From JAJEFO01 sp965221845 (lineage in GTDB: Bacteria > Pseudomonadota > Alphaproteobacteria > Rhodobacterales > Rhodobacteraceae): DNA of 64,000 nucleotides. Each line of letters starts with the position of its first letter. The stretch's first letter is position 1. The notes under the pieces were generated by a model. That model saw nothing but the letters and a program-made list of their open reading frames with translations. It did not search any database and was not told the DNA's origin. A program made the position numbers and the translations under genes. The stretch covers positions 1,364,001-1,428,000 of the forward strand of contig OZ244919.1 of NCBI GenBank assembly GCA_965221845.1, in the 5' to 3' direction. This document shows, in pieces, positions 42,236 through 50,927 of this stretch.

Positions 42236-43648
42236 ATGCCCGCCCACGCCGAAGACCGTCCCCAGATGCGCAAGGAGGCACGCGCGCTTCTGCGGCTCGG
42301 CCTGCCGATAGTCGTCTCGCACCTGGTGCAAATGGCCATCGTCACGACCGACATGGTCATGATCGGGTGGTACGACATCCCTTCGCTTGCCGCGCTTTCC
42401 CTTTCGGGGGGCATATGGTTCATCGTGTTCATACTTGGCTCGGGCTTCGCCTGGGCGGTGATGCCCATGGTCGCGTCGGCGCTGGTGATCGGCGACGTTC
42501 GGGAGGTGCGCCGGGCGACCAGGATGGCGCTGTGGCTGTCGGGCATCTACGGCATCTGCGTCACGCCGCTTTTCACGTTCTTCGAGCCAATCTTCGCCGC
42601 CATGGGCCAGGACGACGAGGTCGCTCGCCTTTCCGGACAGTACATGGTCTGGCTCGGCCTGGCCATGGCGCCCGCGCTCCTCGTGACGACCCTGCGAAGC
42701 TATCTCTCGGCTCTCGAGCGGCCAAATGTCTTCCTTGCCGTGATCCTCTTCACGTGGGTTCTGAACGTGATCCTGAACTATGCCTTGATTTTCGGCAACC
42801 TTGGCGCGCCGGAACTCGGCATCGCGGGTGCGGGCATCGCTTCGCTGATCGGGAATCTCGCGGCGTTCGTGCTGCTGGCCCGCCTCTCGGCCCGCGCATG
42901 CCCGGAATACGCGCTCTTCCGCAACATCCACAGGGCGGACCGCGAGTTCCTTCGCCGCGTGTTCCGGCTCGGCTGGCCGATAGGGCTCACCAATTTCGCC
43001 GAGACCGGCATGTTCGCGGCCGCGACCCTGATGATGGGATGGGTCGGCACGGTGGCGCTTGCGGCCCACGGAGTGGCGATGCAGATCGCGAGCCTTACCT
43101 TCATGATGCATCTCGGGCTGAGCCAGGCGATAACCGTCCGCGCGGGCCGGGCCTGGGGCATGGGCGACAGGAACTTGCTGAGAGTCGCCAGCCAGGCCGC
43201 GATGATCCTTTCCCTTGCAGCATCGGCGGCAACGACGGTGATCTTCCTCACCCTGCCCGGATTCCTCGTCGGCCTCTTCGTCGATCCGCTGGATCCCGAA
43301 ACGCCCGCCATCCTGACCGTCGGCGCATCGCTGCTTGCCGTGGCGGCACTGTTCCAGTTCGTGGACTCGGGGCAGGTCATGGCGCTCGGCATGCTCCGCG
43401 GCGTTCAGGACACCCGCGTGCCGATGATCATCGCGGCCACGAGCTACTGGCTTGTCGGCCTTCCTGTCAGCTATTTCCTCGGCTTCACGATCCGGCTGGA
43501 AGGCATTGGAATATGGCTTGGGCTCACGGCGGGCCTCGCCTGCGCGTGCCTGGCGATGCAGTTCCGATTCTGGACCCGCCATGCAGGTCGGCCACGGCTC
43601 GCGGGTTCGGGCCGGCATGCCCCGCCGGCCCGCGGGCCCGGGAACTGA
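42236..43648 (+). CDS. MATE-family multidrug/toxin efflux transporter (NorM-like)
   Basis: A 470-residue membrane protein with about twelve hydrophobic helices in two pseudo-repeats, the MATE fold. The N-terminal repeat has LLRLGLPIVVSHLVQMAIVTTDMVMIGWY and the second has FRLGWPIGLTNFAETGMFAAATLMMGWVG, here given in shortened form. It exports cationic drugs or metabolites with H+ or Na+. The ATG at 42236 gives MPAHAEDRPQMRKEARALL, and upstream codons are not family-like. It converges on phaR. Confidence 0.92.
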   Translation: MPAHAEDRPQMRKEARALLRLGLPIVVSHLVQMAIVTTDMVMIGWYDIPSLAALSLSGGIWFIVFILGSGFAWAVMPMVASALVIGDVREVRRATRMALWLSGIYGICVTPLFTFFEPIFAAMGQDDEVARLSGQYMVWLGLAMAPALLVTTLRSYLSALERPNVFLAVILFTWVLNVILNYALIFGNLGAPELGIAGAGIASLIGNLAAFVLLARLSARACPEYALFRNIHRADREFLRRVFRLGWPIGLTNFAETGMFAAATLMMGWVGTVALAAHGVAMQIASLTFMMHLGLSQAITVRAGRAWGMGDRNLLRVASQAAMILSLAASAATTVIFLTLPGFLVGLFVDPLDPETPAILTVGASLLAVAALFQFVDSGQVMALGMLRGVQDTRVPMIIAATSYWLVGLPVSYFLGFTIRLEGIGIWLGLTAGLACACLAMQFRFWTRHAGRPRLAGSGRHAPPARGPGN

Positions 43649-43686
43649 ACGCCGCCGGAAAAGCGGCGCGCCCGCCCCGCATCCCC

Positions 43687-43706
43687 GGCCGGGGGAAGCC
43701 CCGGCC
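43687..43706. terminator. Hairpin between convergent MATE and phaR genes
   Basis: GGCCGGGG, loop GAAG and CCCCGGCC form a perfect 8-bp stem in the 57-bp gap between the two stop codons, just touching the phaR stop. A weaker 6-bp hairpin (43650-43668) is next to it. Neither strand shows a T-run, so a bidirectional but not classical terminator is likely. Confidence 0.45.
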
Positions 43707-44254
43707 TATCGCCGACGCATCCTTTCAAGCTGCTTCTGGACGGCGGCAAGCTGGGTCCGGATCTCGTCAAGTTCCTCTGAAGTGCCGCCCTTCCCGGCCT
43801 CGCCGCCCGAATCTTTCGGATCGCCGGCCCCGAAAGTGCCGGTCATGGCCCTGACGAAAGCCTCCTGCTGCGCCTTCATCGCCGCGAACCCCGGCATTGC
43901 CGGCAGCGGACCCGTCATGCTCTCCATGACCTGCGACTGCCCCTCGCGCAACATCTTGAAGCTGATCGCCAGGAACTGCGGGACAACCGAGTGCGCGTGA
44001 CTGGCATAGGACCTGACAAGATCCGTCAGCACGTCCATCGGCAGGACGTTCTCGCCACGGCTTTCGTGCTCGGCAATGATCTGCAGGAGATACTGCCTGG
44101 TCACGTCATCGCCGCTCTTGAGATCCACGATCTTCACGTCGCGGCCTTCGCGGATGAATCGCGCGATGTCATCCAGCGTCACGTAGTCCGAAGTCTCGGT
44201 GTTGTAGAGGCGTCGGCTGGCATATCTCTTGATCTGCAGTTTCCCCGCTGACAT
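43706..44254 (-). CDS. phaR: Polyhydroxyalkanoate synthesis repressor PhaR
   Basis: PhaR represses phasin and PHA genes until it is titrated by PHB granules. The 182-residue protein has the PHB/PHA accumulation regulator DNA-binding domain at the N-terminus (IKRYASRRLYNTETSDYVTLDDIA). A PHB-accumulation domain follows (LPMDVLTDLVRSYASHAHSVVPQFL) and a C-terminal coiled-coil (ELDEIRTQLAAVQKQLERMRRR). No pha structural genes are in the window. It lies between the MATE gene and hemC. Confidence 0.94.
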   Translation of the reverse strand: MSAGKLQIKRYASRRLYNTETSDYVTLDDIARFIREGRDVKIVDLKSGDDVTRQYLLQIIAEHESRGENVLPMDVLTDLVRSYASHAHSVVPQFLAISFKMLREGQSQVMESMTGPLPAMPGFAAMKAQQEAFVRAMTGTFGAGDPKDSGGEAGKGGTSEELDEIRTQLAAVQKQLERMRRR

Positions 44255-44331
44255 GGGAGCCTCCCGGAATTCCGCCGCGTCGCGCAGCTTACGGCCGGAC
44301 GCCTCGAGATCAAGGCGCTTCTGCGCGGCGC

Positions 44332-45270
44332 CTACGGGTCCAGGAAGCCCGGGCCGGCTTCCGCAAGCAGCGCCTCGGCGAGCTCGCGGCCGAGCGCGGG
44401 ACCGTCCTCCGCGGGACCGTCGCGGTTTCCGACATGGGCCTCGCTGCCGTCAGGTCGCAGGATCTCGCCGGTCAGCCGCAGCCTTCCGTCCCTGATCTCC
44501 CCGTGTCCCGCGATCGGCGTCCGGCATGATCCGTCGAGACGCGCCAGGAACGCGCGTTCCGCCAGCATTCTCGCCTCGGTCTTCGCGTGCCGGACGGCAT
44601 CGAGGAGCTGCGCGACGTCGTGGTCGTCCTCCCGCCGCTCAAGGCCGATGATGCCTTGCGTGACCGCAGGCAGCATGTCGTGCACGTCCATCGGCACCGC
44701 CCGCACGCTTTCCTCCAGCCCCAGCCGTCTCAGTCCCGCCATCGCGAGCAGCGTGCCCTCCGCCACGCCGTTCTCCAGCTTGCGGAGCCTCGTCTGTACG
44801 CTGCCCCGGAACTCGACGACATTGAGGTCAGGACGGCGGTGCAGGGCCTGGGCGCGTCGTCTCAGGCTTGAAGTGCCCAGGGTCGATCCCTCCGGCATGT
44901 CGGCCAGGGCGCTGCCGGAAAGGGACACGAACGCGTCCCGGACGTCCTCGCTCCGCAGGCACGCGTCGATCACCAGCCCGTCCGGCTGAACGACCGGAAC
45001 ATCCTTCATCGAATGCACCGCGCAATCGATCCGGCCTTCCAGCAGCGCCTCCTCGATCTCCTTGGTGAACAGGCCCTTGCCGCCGAAGTCGCGCAACGGC
45101 CGGTCGGTGACGCGATCCCCCGTCGTCCTGATCGCCACGATCTCGAAGGCATCCGGCTCGAATCCGTGCGCGGCAGCGATGGCGTCGCGCACCTCGCGGG
45201 CCTGCGCCAGCGCAAGAGGGGTGCCGCGTGTGCCGATGCGGCACGGACGATCACGATCCGGCGCCTTCAT
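44332..45270 (-). CDS. hemC: Hydroxymethylbilane synthase (porphobilinogen deaminase)
   Basis: HemC joins four porphobilinogen units into hydroxymethylbilane. The 312-residue protein has the N-terminal IGTRGTPLALAQAREV, the active-site HSMKDVPVVQPDGL, and the dipyrromethane-cofactor Cys in LDGSCRTPIAGHG. The ATG at 45270 is the first one before the family start; longer readings are unlike HemC. Together with hemE and hemA it clusters tetrapyrrole supply near the PGC. Confidence 0.96.
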   Translation of the reverse strand: MKAPDRDRPCRIGTRGTPLALAQAREVRDAIAAAHGFEPDAFEIVAIRTTGDRVTDRPLRDFGGKGLFTKEIEEALLEGRIDCAVHSMKDVPVVQPDGLVIDACLRSEDVRDAFVSLSGSALADMPEGSTLGTSSLRRRAQALHRRPDLNVVEFRGSVQTRLRKLENGVAEGTLLAMAGLRRLGLEESVRAVPMDVHDMLPAVTQGIIGLERREDDHDVAQLLDAVRHAKTEARMLAERAFLARLDGSCRTPIAGHGEIRDGRLRLTGEILRPDGSEAHVGNRDGPAEDGPALGRELAEALLAEAGPGFLDP

Positions 45271-45769
45271 TCGCAGGGATCTAGCCGCCACGGCGAAGAA
45301 AGGCAACGGGCGTGCATTGCCCGCGCCGCGCCTGCGAATTACCGCGCCGCGCGATGGCGCAGCCTCCCACGGGCGCCGTTCAAGGCAGGACGCGGCGAAC
45401 GCGCATGACGATCCGGACGCCGGACGGCCCGGGGTGTCGGACAGTGGCGCTTGAGCCATGCCCGGGCGTCCTCGGCGAAGACGGGCGCTGCGCAAGGCCG
45501 GGCATTTCCGGGCGCGGAGCGGGAACGAGGCGTTCGGCAGGATCTGCCGGAGGCGGTCCCGGCCGGGGGCGGCGCAAGGCCCCCGCTCGGCCGCCTTGCG
45601 GGCGCGCAGGGCCGGCACGGGCAAGCATCCGGCGCCTCGACTCCGCTCACGGTCAGAAAGCTCCCCTCACCGGTTGCCGCCGGCGCGGCGGCCGGGAATC
45701 AAGGGAGTCTCCTGCTGCGCAAGCGCAGCTTCCCGGCCGCGCGCCCTGCACGGGATCCCGCGCGCGTTT
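45271..45769. other. Gap between cycA and hemC
   Basis: About 500 bp with no recognisable coding frame on either strand. It marks the end of the puh-side superoperon and must include the hemC promoter. No perfect PpsR-type site was seen. Confidence 0.5.
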
Positions 45770-46219
45770 TCAGCCGTCGGGTTCTGGGGAGACGGACGCG
45801 AGGAAGGCCCAGATGTCTTCGGCGGCCTGTGCGTCGTTGAGCCTGAAGGTCATGCCCGAGCGCGCCTTGGGGTCGTCCAGCCGCTCCCTCAGGAAGGCCC
45901 TGGGGTCCTTGACGTAGGCCAGGAAGTCGGCCTCGTTCCAGGCCAGCCCGGCCGCGCCGGCGGCGACGAGGGACGTCTTGTAGCGCCTGAAGCCGGCCTC
46001 CGTCCCCGCCGTCCGGCCCGGCAGGCCCCAGAGGTTGGGGCCCGTCCTGCCGCCCTTGACGATGACGGCGCCGCCGCCGTCCACGACGGCGTGGCAGGTC
46101 TTGCACTTGCCGAACGCCCGCTCCCCGGCCGCGGGGTCCCCGGCCCACGCCGCCTCCGCCAGCGCGAGCGCCGCCGCCGCCGCGAGCGTCGCGAGCACCC
46201 GCCGTTTCGTCGCTGCCAT
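45770..46219 (-). CDS. cycA: Soluble cytochrome c2 (class I)
   Basis: Periplasmic electron carrier that shuttles between the cytochrome bc1 complex and the reaction centre/PufC. The 149-residue precursor has a signal peptide (LATLAAAAALALAEAAWA), one CKTCH heme motif in FGKCKTCHAVVDGGG, and the axial Met expected near SGMTFRLND. The ATG at 46219 follows GGAGG/GAGGG. It is the last gene of the superoperon, after hemA, an arrangement known in roseobacters. Confidence 0.92.
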   Translation of the reverse strand: MAATKRRVLATLAAAAALALAEAAWAGDPAAGERAFGKCKTCHAVVDGGGAVIVKGGRTGPNLWGLPGRTAGTEAGFRRYKTSLVAAGAAGLAWNEADFLAYVKDPRAFLRERLDDPKARSGMTFRLNDAQAAEDIWAFLASVSPEPDG

Positions 46220-46339
46220 GTCCCTCTTCCTCCCTGCCATGCCGCTCTCCCTTCCTGCCGCGCCCTCCGCGCGCAGGGAGGGTAGCCCTTGCCCCCATGT
46301 GCCGGAATGCGGCAGCACGCCGCGCCCGCGCGGGGCTCC

Positions 46340-47554
46340 TCAGGCCACCGCGTGCGCGAGGGCGCACTGCTTCCAGAGGGCCGTGAGCGCGCCGACCATC
46401 CTGTCCACGTCCGCGTCGCTGTGCAGCGGCCCCGGCGTCAGCCGCAGCCGCTCCGTGCCCTTCGGGACCGTCGGGTGGTTGATCGGCTGCAGGTAGATGC
46501 CCCACTCGCGCATCAGGTGGTCGCAGATCATCCGGCACTTCACCGCGTCCTTGATCAGCACCGGGATGATGTGGCTGGGGTTGTCCATGTGCGGGATGCC
46601 CGCCGCGTCCAGCCCCGCGCGCAGCCGCGCCACCTGGCGCCGCTGCAGGCGCCGCTCCGCCCCGCTCGCCTTGAGGTGCGCCACCGAGGCGCGCGCCGCC
46701 GCCGCCAGCGCCGGGGGCAGCGCCGTGGTGAAGATGAAGCCGCTCGCGAAGGAGCGGACGAAGTCGCACAGCGCCGCCGAGCCGGCCACGTAGCCGCCCA
46801 TGCAGCCGAACGCCTTGCCCAGCGTCCCCTCCACCAGCGTCACCCGGTCCGCAAGGCCCTCCCGCTCCGCGATCCCGCCCCCGCGCGGCCCGTACAGGCC
46901 CACCGCGTGGACCTCGTCGAGATACGTCAGCGCCCCGTGCCGCTCCGCCACCTCGACAACCTCCCGCAGCGGGCAGACGTCCCCGTCCATCGAGTACACC
47001 GACTCGAACGCCACGATCTTCGTCGCGTTCGCCGGCGCCGCCGCCAGCTTGCGGTCCAGGTCCTCGGGGTCGTTGTGCCGCCAGATCACCTTCGGGCACC
47101 GCGCCTGCCGGATGCCCTCGATCATCGAGGCGTGGTTCAGGCCGTCCGAGAACACCACCGCGTCCGGCAGCCGCGCCCCCAGCGTCGACAGCGCCGCCCA
47201 GTTCGCCACGTAGCCCGACGTGAACAGCAGCGCCGCCTCCTTGCCGTGAAGGTCCGCGAGCTCCCGCTCCAGAAGCACGTGCTCCCGGCTCGTCCCCGAG
47301 ATGTTCCGCGTCCCCCCCGCGCCCGCCCCCGCGCGCGCCGCGACCGACGTCAGCGCCCCGACCACCGCAGGGTGCCGGCTCATCCCCAGGTAGTCGTTCG
47401 AGCACCACACCGTCACCTCCCGCGGCGTGCCGGGAACGTGGCTCCGCGCTGCCGGCGAAACGCCCCCGAGCCGCTCCAGCTCCGCAAACACCCGGTAGTC
47501 CCCGGACCGCCGCAGCGCCTCCAGCGCGCGGTTGAAGTGATGGTCGAAGTTCAT
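46340..47554 (-). CDS. hemA: 5-aminolevulinate synthase
   Basis: PLP enzyme condensing glycine and succinyl-CoA to ALA (Shemin pathway), the first tetrapyrrole precursor. The 404-residue protein starts MNFDHHFNRALEALRRSGDYRVF and has WCSNDYLGMSRHPAV. The PLP Lys is in VEGTLGKAFGCMGGYVAG, and the Asp/His cofactor sites in YLDEVHAVGLYG. The ATG overlaps the puhE stop as ATGA, coupling ALA production to assembly-factor expression in the PGC. Confidence 0.97.
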   Translation of the reverse strand: MNFDHHFNRALEALRRSGDYRVFAELERLGGVSPAARSHVPGTPREVTVWCSNDYLGMSRHPAVVGALTSVAARAGAGAGGTRNISGTSREHVLLERELADLHGKEAALLFTSGYVANWAALSTLGARLPDAVVFSDGLNHASMIEGIRQARCPKVIWRHNDPEDLDRKLAAAPANATKIVAFESVYSMDGDVCPLREVVEVAERHGALTYLDEVHAVGLYGPRGGGIAEREGLADRVTLVEGTLGKAFGCMGGYVAGSAALCDFVRSFASGFIFTTALPPALAAAARASVAHLKASGAERRLQRRQVARLRAGLDAAGIPHMDNPSHIIPVLIKDAVKCRMICDHLMREWGIYLQPINHPTVPKGTERLRLTPGPLHSDADVDRMVGALTALWKQCALAHAVA

Positions 47555-48357
47555 GAATCCGCTCCGTAGCAGCTGTCTCTCTTGTCGGCGACCGGCTTGG
47601 GAAGCATCCAGCGCCATAGCTTCGCGTCCGGCCATGGAAGGACGAAGAACCAATGCTCGAGCAGGGCGAGCGCGGTAAGGGCCGAAAGGAGCGCGAAGCC
47701 CGTCGCCGCTCCCGGCGTGACCGCGTCCATAAGCCTTTCGACCCAAAAGGCAAGCGTGAATGCGAGCGCGGCTGTCGAGACGGGGAACAGCCAGTTCAGC
47801 CGCGCCGTTCCGAAATGGCTCGCGAGATGCCCGAGAGGCCGGGTCAGGAACTCCGTGTTCACGTGGGCGACGCCGAGGAACAGGTTCAGCTTGGCCGAGG
47901 CCCGCGCGAGGTAGAGCACGAGCAGGGTCCACATGCCGGTCGTGTTCGGCGCGTCCCGGCAAAGCTCGACCGCCACCGCAACGAGAATCGCCAGCGCGAT
48001 CTCGTGATGCGCGACGGTCCCCCAGGCGCGCCGTAGGCGCTGCCAGACGGTGAGGCCGGGCGGGCATGGCGACTTCACGGGGCCCGTGACCGCGCCGGAC
48101 AGGAAGGCGAGCTCGCCCCACGCCCAAAGCGCGAGTGCGCCCAGAAAGCCCGCATACGCGCCCTGAACGGTCGTCTGCGCCAGCGAGAGCCACAGGCCCG
48201 ACATGCCGAGGAAAAGCAGCGGAAGCGCCGCCATGGTCGTCAGGATGCCGGCGCGCTGCCCGCCGCGCTCGGCCAGCCGGACCACCGCGAGGATCGCGCC
48301 GGTGGAGATCCACCAGGCCAGGCAGGCTGCCAGAAGGGCTGCAGGAACGGTTGCCAT
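47551..48357 (-). CDS. puhE: Photosynthetic complex assembly protein PuhE
   Basis: PuhE is a multi-helix membrane protein found in alphaproteobacterial PGCs; it modulates bacteriochlorophyll and reaction-centre/LH1 assembly, mechanism unknown. The 268-residue product has seven or so hydrophobic helices and the family segment LNLFLGVAHVNTEFL near the middle with GTARLNWLFPVSTAAL after it. It starts three bases past acsF and overlaps hemA. Confidence 0.92.
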   Translation of the reverse strand: MATVPAALLAACLAWWISTGAILAVVRLAERGGQRAGILTTMAALPLLFLGMSGLWLSLAQTTVQGAYAGFLGALALWAWGELAFLSGAVTGPVKSPCPPGLTVWQRLRRAWGTVAHHEIALAILVAVAVELCRDAPNTTGMWTLLVLYLARASAKLNLFLGVAHVNTEFLTRPLGHLASHFGTARLNWLFPVSTAALAFTLAFWVERLMDAVTPGAATGFALLSALTALALLEHWFFVLPWPDAKLWRWMLPKPVADKRDSCYGADS

Positions 48358-48360
48358 CTG

Positions 48361-49488
48361 TCAGTAGACCGGCTGAAGCCGCGTGCTTTCGGGCACGCGG
48401 TGCCTGTTGGCCGGGATGGCGTAGAGCGTCGCGAAAGCGAGCCCGGCACGCGCCGACGCCAGAAGCTGGCGAAGCCGGCCGCCGATGCCGCCGGCCTGCC
48501 TGGCGCTTGCAATGTCTGCATTCGCCCTGTGCAGCCGGTCAAGGCTCCGGCGCCAGCGCGGATGGTCGATGTCGAGCGTGATGGGGAATATCTGCTCGCT
48601 GAGCTTCGATGTCTTCGTGAAGACCTCGTGCGCATACCAGCCGGGATCGACCCCCAGCGCCGCGTGGAACGCGGGGCGCTGGTGATCCCTGACATACATG
48701 GTGGCGTAGACTGCCGTGAGGAAGAACTTGATCCACAAGACGTTCACGCCGCTCGTGAGCCGCGGGTCCGTCTTCATCAGGAGCGCGAAGGCCTCGCCGT
48801 GGTTGAACTCGTCGTTGCACCATTCCCTGAACCACTTGAAGATCGGATGGAACCGGTGCTCGGGATGCGCCTCCAGATGCCGGTAGATCGTGATGTACCG
48901 GGCATAGCCGATCTTCTCGGAGAGGTACGTCGCGTAGTAGATGAACTTGGGCCGGAAGTAGGTGTATTTCTTCTTCTGGGTCAGGAATCCGAGATTGACC
49001 CTCAGGCCGGCTTCGCGGAGCGCGTCGTTTATGAAGCCGGCATGCCGCGCCTCGTCCCGGGCCATGAGCTGGAAGAGCTGGGTGATGTCCTTGTTCGTGC
49101 CGCGGCGCTTCATCTCCTTGTAGAGCACGCAACCCGAGAACTCGGCGGTGCATGACGAGATCAGGAAGTCGATGAACTCCTTCTTCAGCTGCGGATCCAT
49201 CCCGTCCCAGTCGACATGATCCCAGTCCTCGTTCTTCTTGAAGTGGCCCTTGTTCGGATCGGACAGCATCCGGCCGATCAGCTCGTCCCAGTCCTGGCGC
49301 ACGCAGGAGACGCTGATCGCGTCCATCTCGTCGAAGTCCGTGGTGTAGAACCGCGGCGTCAGAAGGGTGTTCTGCATCGCGGTCTCGGTCGCCGTCTGCT
49401 CGCCGTGGACCCTGTCCTGGGCCTCCTGGATCGCAAGGCCTTCCTCGACGGTCGTTGCGTCGGCCGCGTGTCGGGCATGCACGTTCAT
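48361..49488 (-). CDS. acsF: Aerobic Mg-protoporphyrin IX monomethyl ester oxidative cyclase AcsF
   Basis: Di-iron monooxygenase forming the fifth ring (divinyl protochlorophyllide) with O2. The 375-residue protein has ferritin-like ligand motifs: the Glu in SCTAEFSGCVLYKEM, EARH in MARDEARHAGF, and ExxH in WCNDEFNHGEAFALLM. The characteristic KKNEDWDHVDWDGMD precedes them. The start ATG overlaps the orf98 stop as ATGA. The anaerobic enzyme BchE is not seen in the window. Confidence 0.96.
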   Translation of the reverse strand: MNVHARHAADATTVEEGLAIQEAQDRVHGEQTATETAMQNTLLTPRFYTTDFDEMDAISVSCVRQDWDELIGRMLSDPNKGHFKKNEDWDHVDWDGMDPQLKKEFIDFLISSCTAEFSGCVLYKEMKRRGTNKDITQLFQLMARDEARHAGFINDALREAGLRVNLGFLTQKKKYTYFRPKFIYYATYLSEKIGYARYITIYRHLEAHPEHRFHPIFKWFREWCNDEFNHGEAFALLMKTDPRLTSGVNVLWIKFFLTAVYATMYVRDHQRPAFHAALGVDPGWYAHEVFTKTSKLSEQIFPITLDIDHPRWRRSLDRLHRANADIASARQAGGIGGRLRQLLASARAGLAFATLYAIPANRHRVPESTRLQPVY

Positions 49489-49781
49489 AGCTTCACCTCT
49501 TCGGAAAAGGAAAACTCGCACAGCTCCATGACCTCCATGTCGCCCGTGAGGCGGGTCCAGAGCCGTTCCAGTTTCGAGGCCCTTGTGATCGTCGCGGTCC
49601 TGTCCTCCCGGACGACCTCGCCGAAGGGGGCCATTATCTCGGGACCCTCGACCTGCACCTCGTCCCCCGGATGGACGACCGCGCCGTTGTTGAAGCGGAC
49701 ATGCGCATGAAGGCTGTCGAAGCAATGGGAGACCTCGACCGTGCACGGCGCCTTCTCGACTTCCCTTGTCAGCAACGCCAT
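49485..49781 (-). CDS. Conserved small protein between puhC and acsF (orf98)
   Basis: A 98-residue soluble-looking protein, found at this spot in related PGCs but without established function. It has a compact beta-rich character: EVSHCFDSLHAHVRFNNGAVVHP, then PGDEVQVEGPEI, and a C-terminal acidic stretch MEVMELCEFSFSEEVKL. No membrane segment or signal peptide. The ATG at 49781 gives MALLTREVEKAP and follows the puhC stop by 5 bp; acsF overlaps its end. Position suggests a role in complex assembly or acsF function. Confidence 0.85.
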   Translation of the reverse strand: MALLTREVEKAPCTVEVSHCFDSLHAHVRFNNGAVVHPGDEVQVEGPEIMAPFGEVVREDRTATITRASKLERLWTRLTGDMEVMELCEFSFSEEVKL

Positions 49782-49786
49782 TTGCG

Positions 49787-50269
49787 TCAGCCCCCTTCCT
49801 GCGAACGGGCCAGCAGCCGCGCAAACGCGTCCGCGTTCCCGGCGCCAAAGCCCATGAGGTCGGCGCGCCATCCGGTTGCGGGGTCGACAATGGCCAGTCG
49901 GCCGTTCCCGAGGGCCTGAAGGATGACGGGGCCGTCTTCGGCCACGCGATGCTTGACCCGCTCCCGCAGGATCACGCGGTGGACTCCCGCGACGAAGCCG
50001 CCCTCTTCCGGCGAGAGGTCGGCGACATGCGCGCCGGTCGCGTCGCTGACCGTGACGGCGCCGGAGGCGCCGTCGGAGCCCAGCAGCAGCCGGGCCTCGG
50101 CGACGACCGGAGAAGCCGGAGGCGCGCTCTCGAGCGGCCGGTCTGTCACTCTCGCGAACGTCGCGATGGCCAGCGTGGCGCAGGCGAGCGCCAGCATCGC
50201 GCGAACCAGGATGCGGGGCAGCATCCTGTCCTGATCGGCATGCACGGAGGCAATGACGTGTTCCGGCAT
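49787..50269 (-). CDS. puhC: Photosynthetic complex assembly protein PuhC
   Basis: PuhC is needed for efficient reaction-centre/LH1 assembly in Rhodobacter. The 160-residue protein has a single N-terminal membrane helix (LVRAMLALACATLAIATFARV) and a periplasmic domain with LLLGSDGASGAVTVSDATG and VADLSPEEGGFVAGVHRVI. The ATG at 50269 is 11 bp after the puhB stop. Confidence 0.92.
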   Translation of the reverse strand: MPEHVIASVHADQDRMLPRILVRAMLALACATLAIATFARVTDRPLESAPPASPVVAEARLLLGSDGASGAVTVSDATGAHVADLSPEEGGFVAGVHRVILRERVKHRVAEDGPVILQALGNGRLAIVDPATGWRADLMGFGAGNADAFARLLARSQEGG

Positions 50270-50280
50270 CCTCGACACTC

Positions 50281-50916
50281 CTAGCGGGCCGCCATCGTCG
50301 CCACCGGCATCGCTCCCGCGCGGCGCGCGACCTGCGGCGTCGAGATGCGGGCGGTCGCAGCCTCGGCGATCATGTCGGCGACGCGACGGGCGTCCGGAAT
50401 GCACCGGAGCGCGGGCTTCGCGCGAAGGTGCCAGGGCCGGACATGCGGCCAGAGCGCGAGATAGCTCAGGCGCGCGTCGCCGATCGTCGCGAAGGCGATG
50501 GTGCCCGTGCCGTCCTTCCTGAGGTCGAGATCGGCGCTGGCGATCCGGGTGTAGGGCAGGTTGAGCGTGACGGTCAGCGCGGCGCCGATGCGCATGGCGA
50601 CCCTGCGGTTCGTGAGCGTGTAGACTGTCGCGCGGGCCTGGATGAACGCCGTCAGAAGCAAGAGCGCGCCCACGAGCCCGCCAAGGGCCAGAAAGGGAAC
50701 CGAGGCGCCGACGGCCTGCATGAAGGGCATCTGGTCGGCGACCGAGAGGAACCGCCAGGCGGCAAGCAGCACGAAGTAGCCCGCGACCCACCAGAACGCG
50801 ACCGCGGATCTCGTGAGCGCCCACCAGTCGGGGCGGCCCTGCCAGAGGACATGCTCGCCTTCCGGCGGGCGCTCGGGCAGGCCGTTGATCGTCTCCATGT
50901 CGAATTCGTCCTGCAT
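50281..50916 (-). CDS. puhB: Photosynthetic complex assembly protein PuhB
   Basis: PuhB is a membrane protein assisting LH1/reaction-centre formation. The 211-residue product has an acidic N-terminus (EGEHVLWQGRPDWWAL), about three hydrophobic helices in the first half, and a PH-like (YdbT/bPH) domain with YTLTNRRVAMRIGAAL and NLPYTRIASADL. The ATG at 50916 lies 11 bp after the puhA stop. Confidence 0.93.
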   Translation of the reverse strand: MQDEFDMETINGLPERPPEGEHVLWQGRPDWWALTRSAVAFWWVAGYFVLLAAWRFLSVADQMPFMQAVGASVPFLALGGLVGALLLLTAFIQARATVYTLTNRRVAMRIGAALTVTLNLPYTRIASADLDLRKDGTGTIAFATIGDARLSYLALWPHVRPWHLRAKPALRCIPDARRVADMIAEAATARISTPQVARRAGAMPVATMAAR

Positions 50917-50927
50917 CGCCCCCCCCC

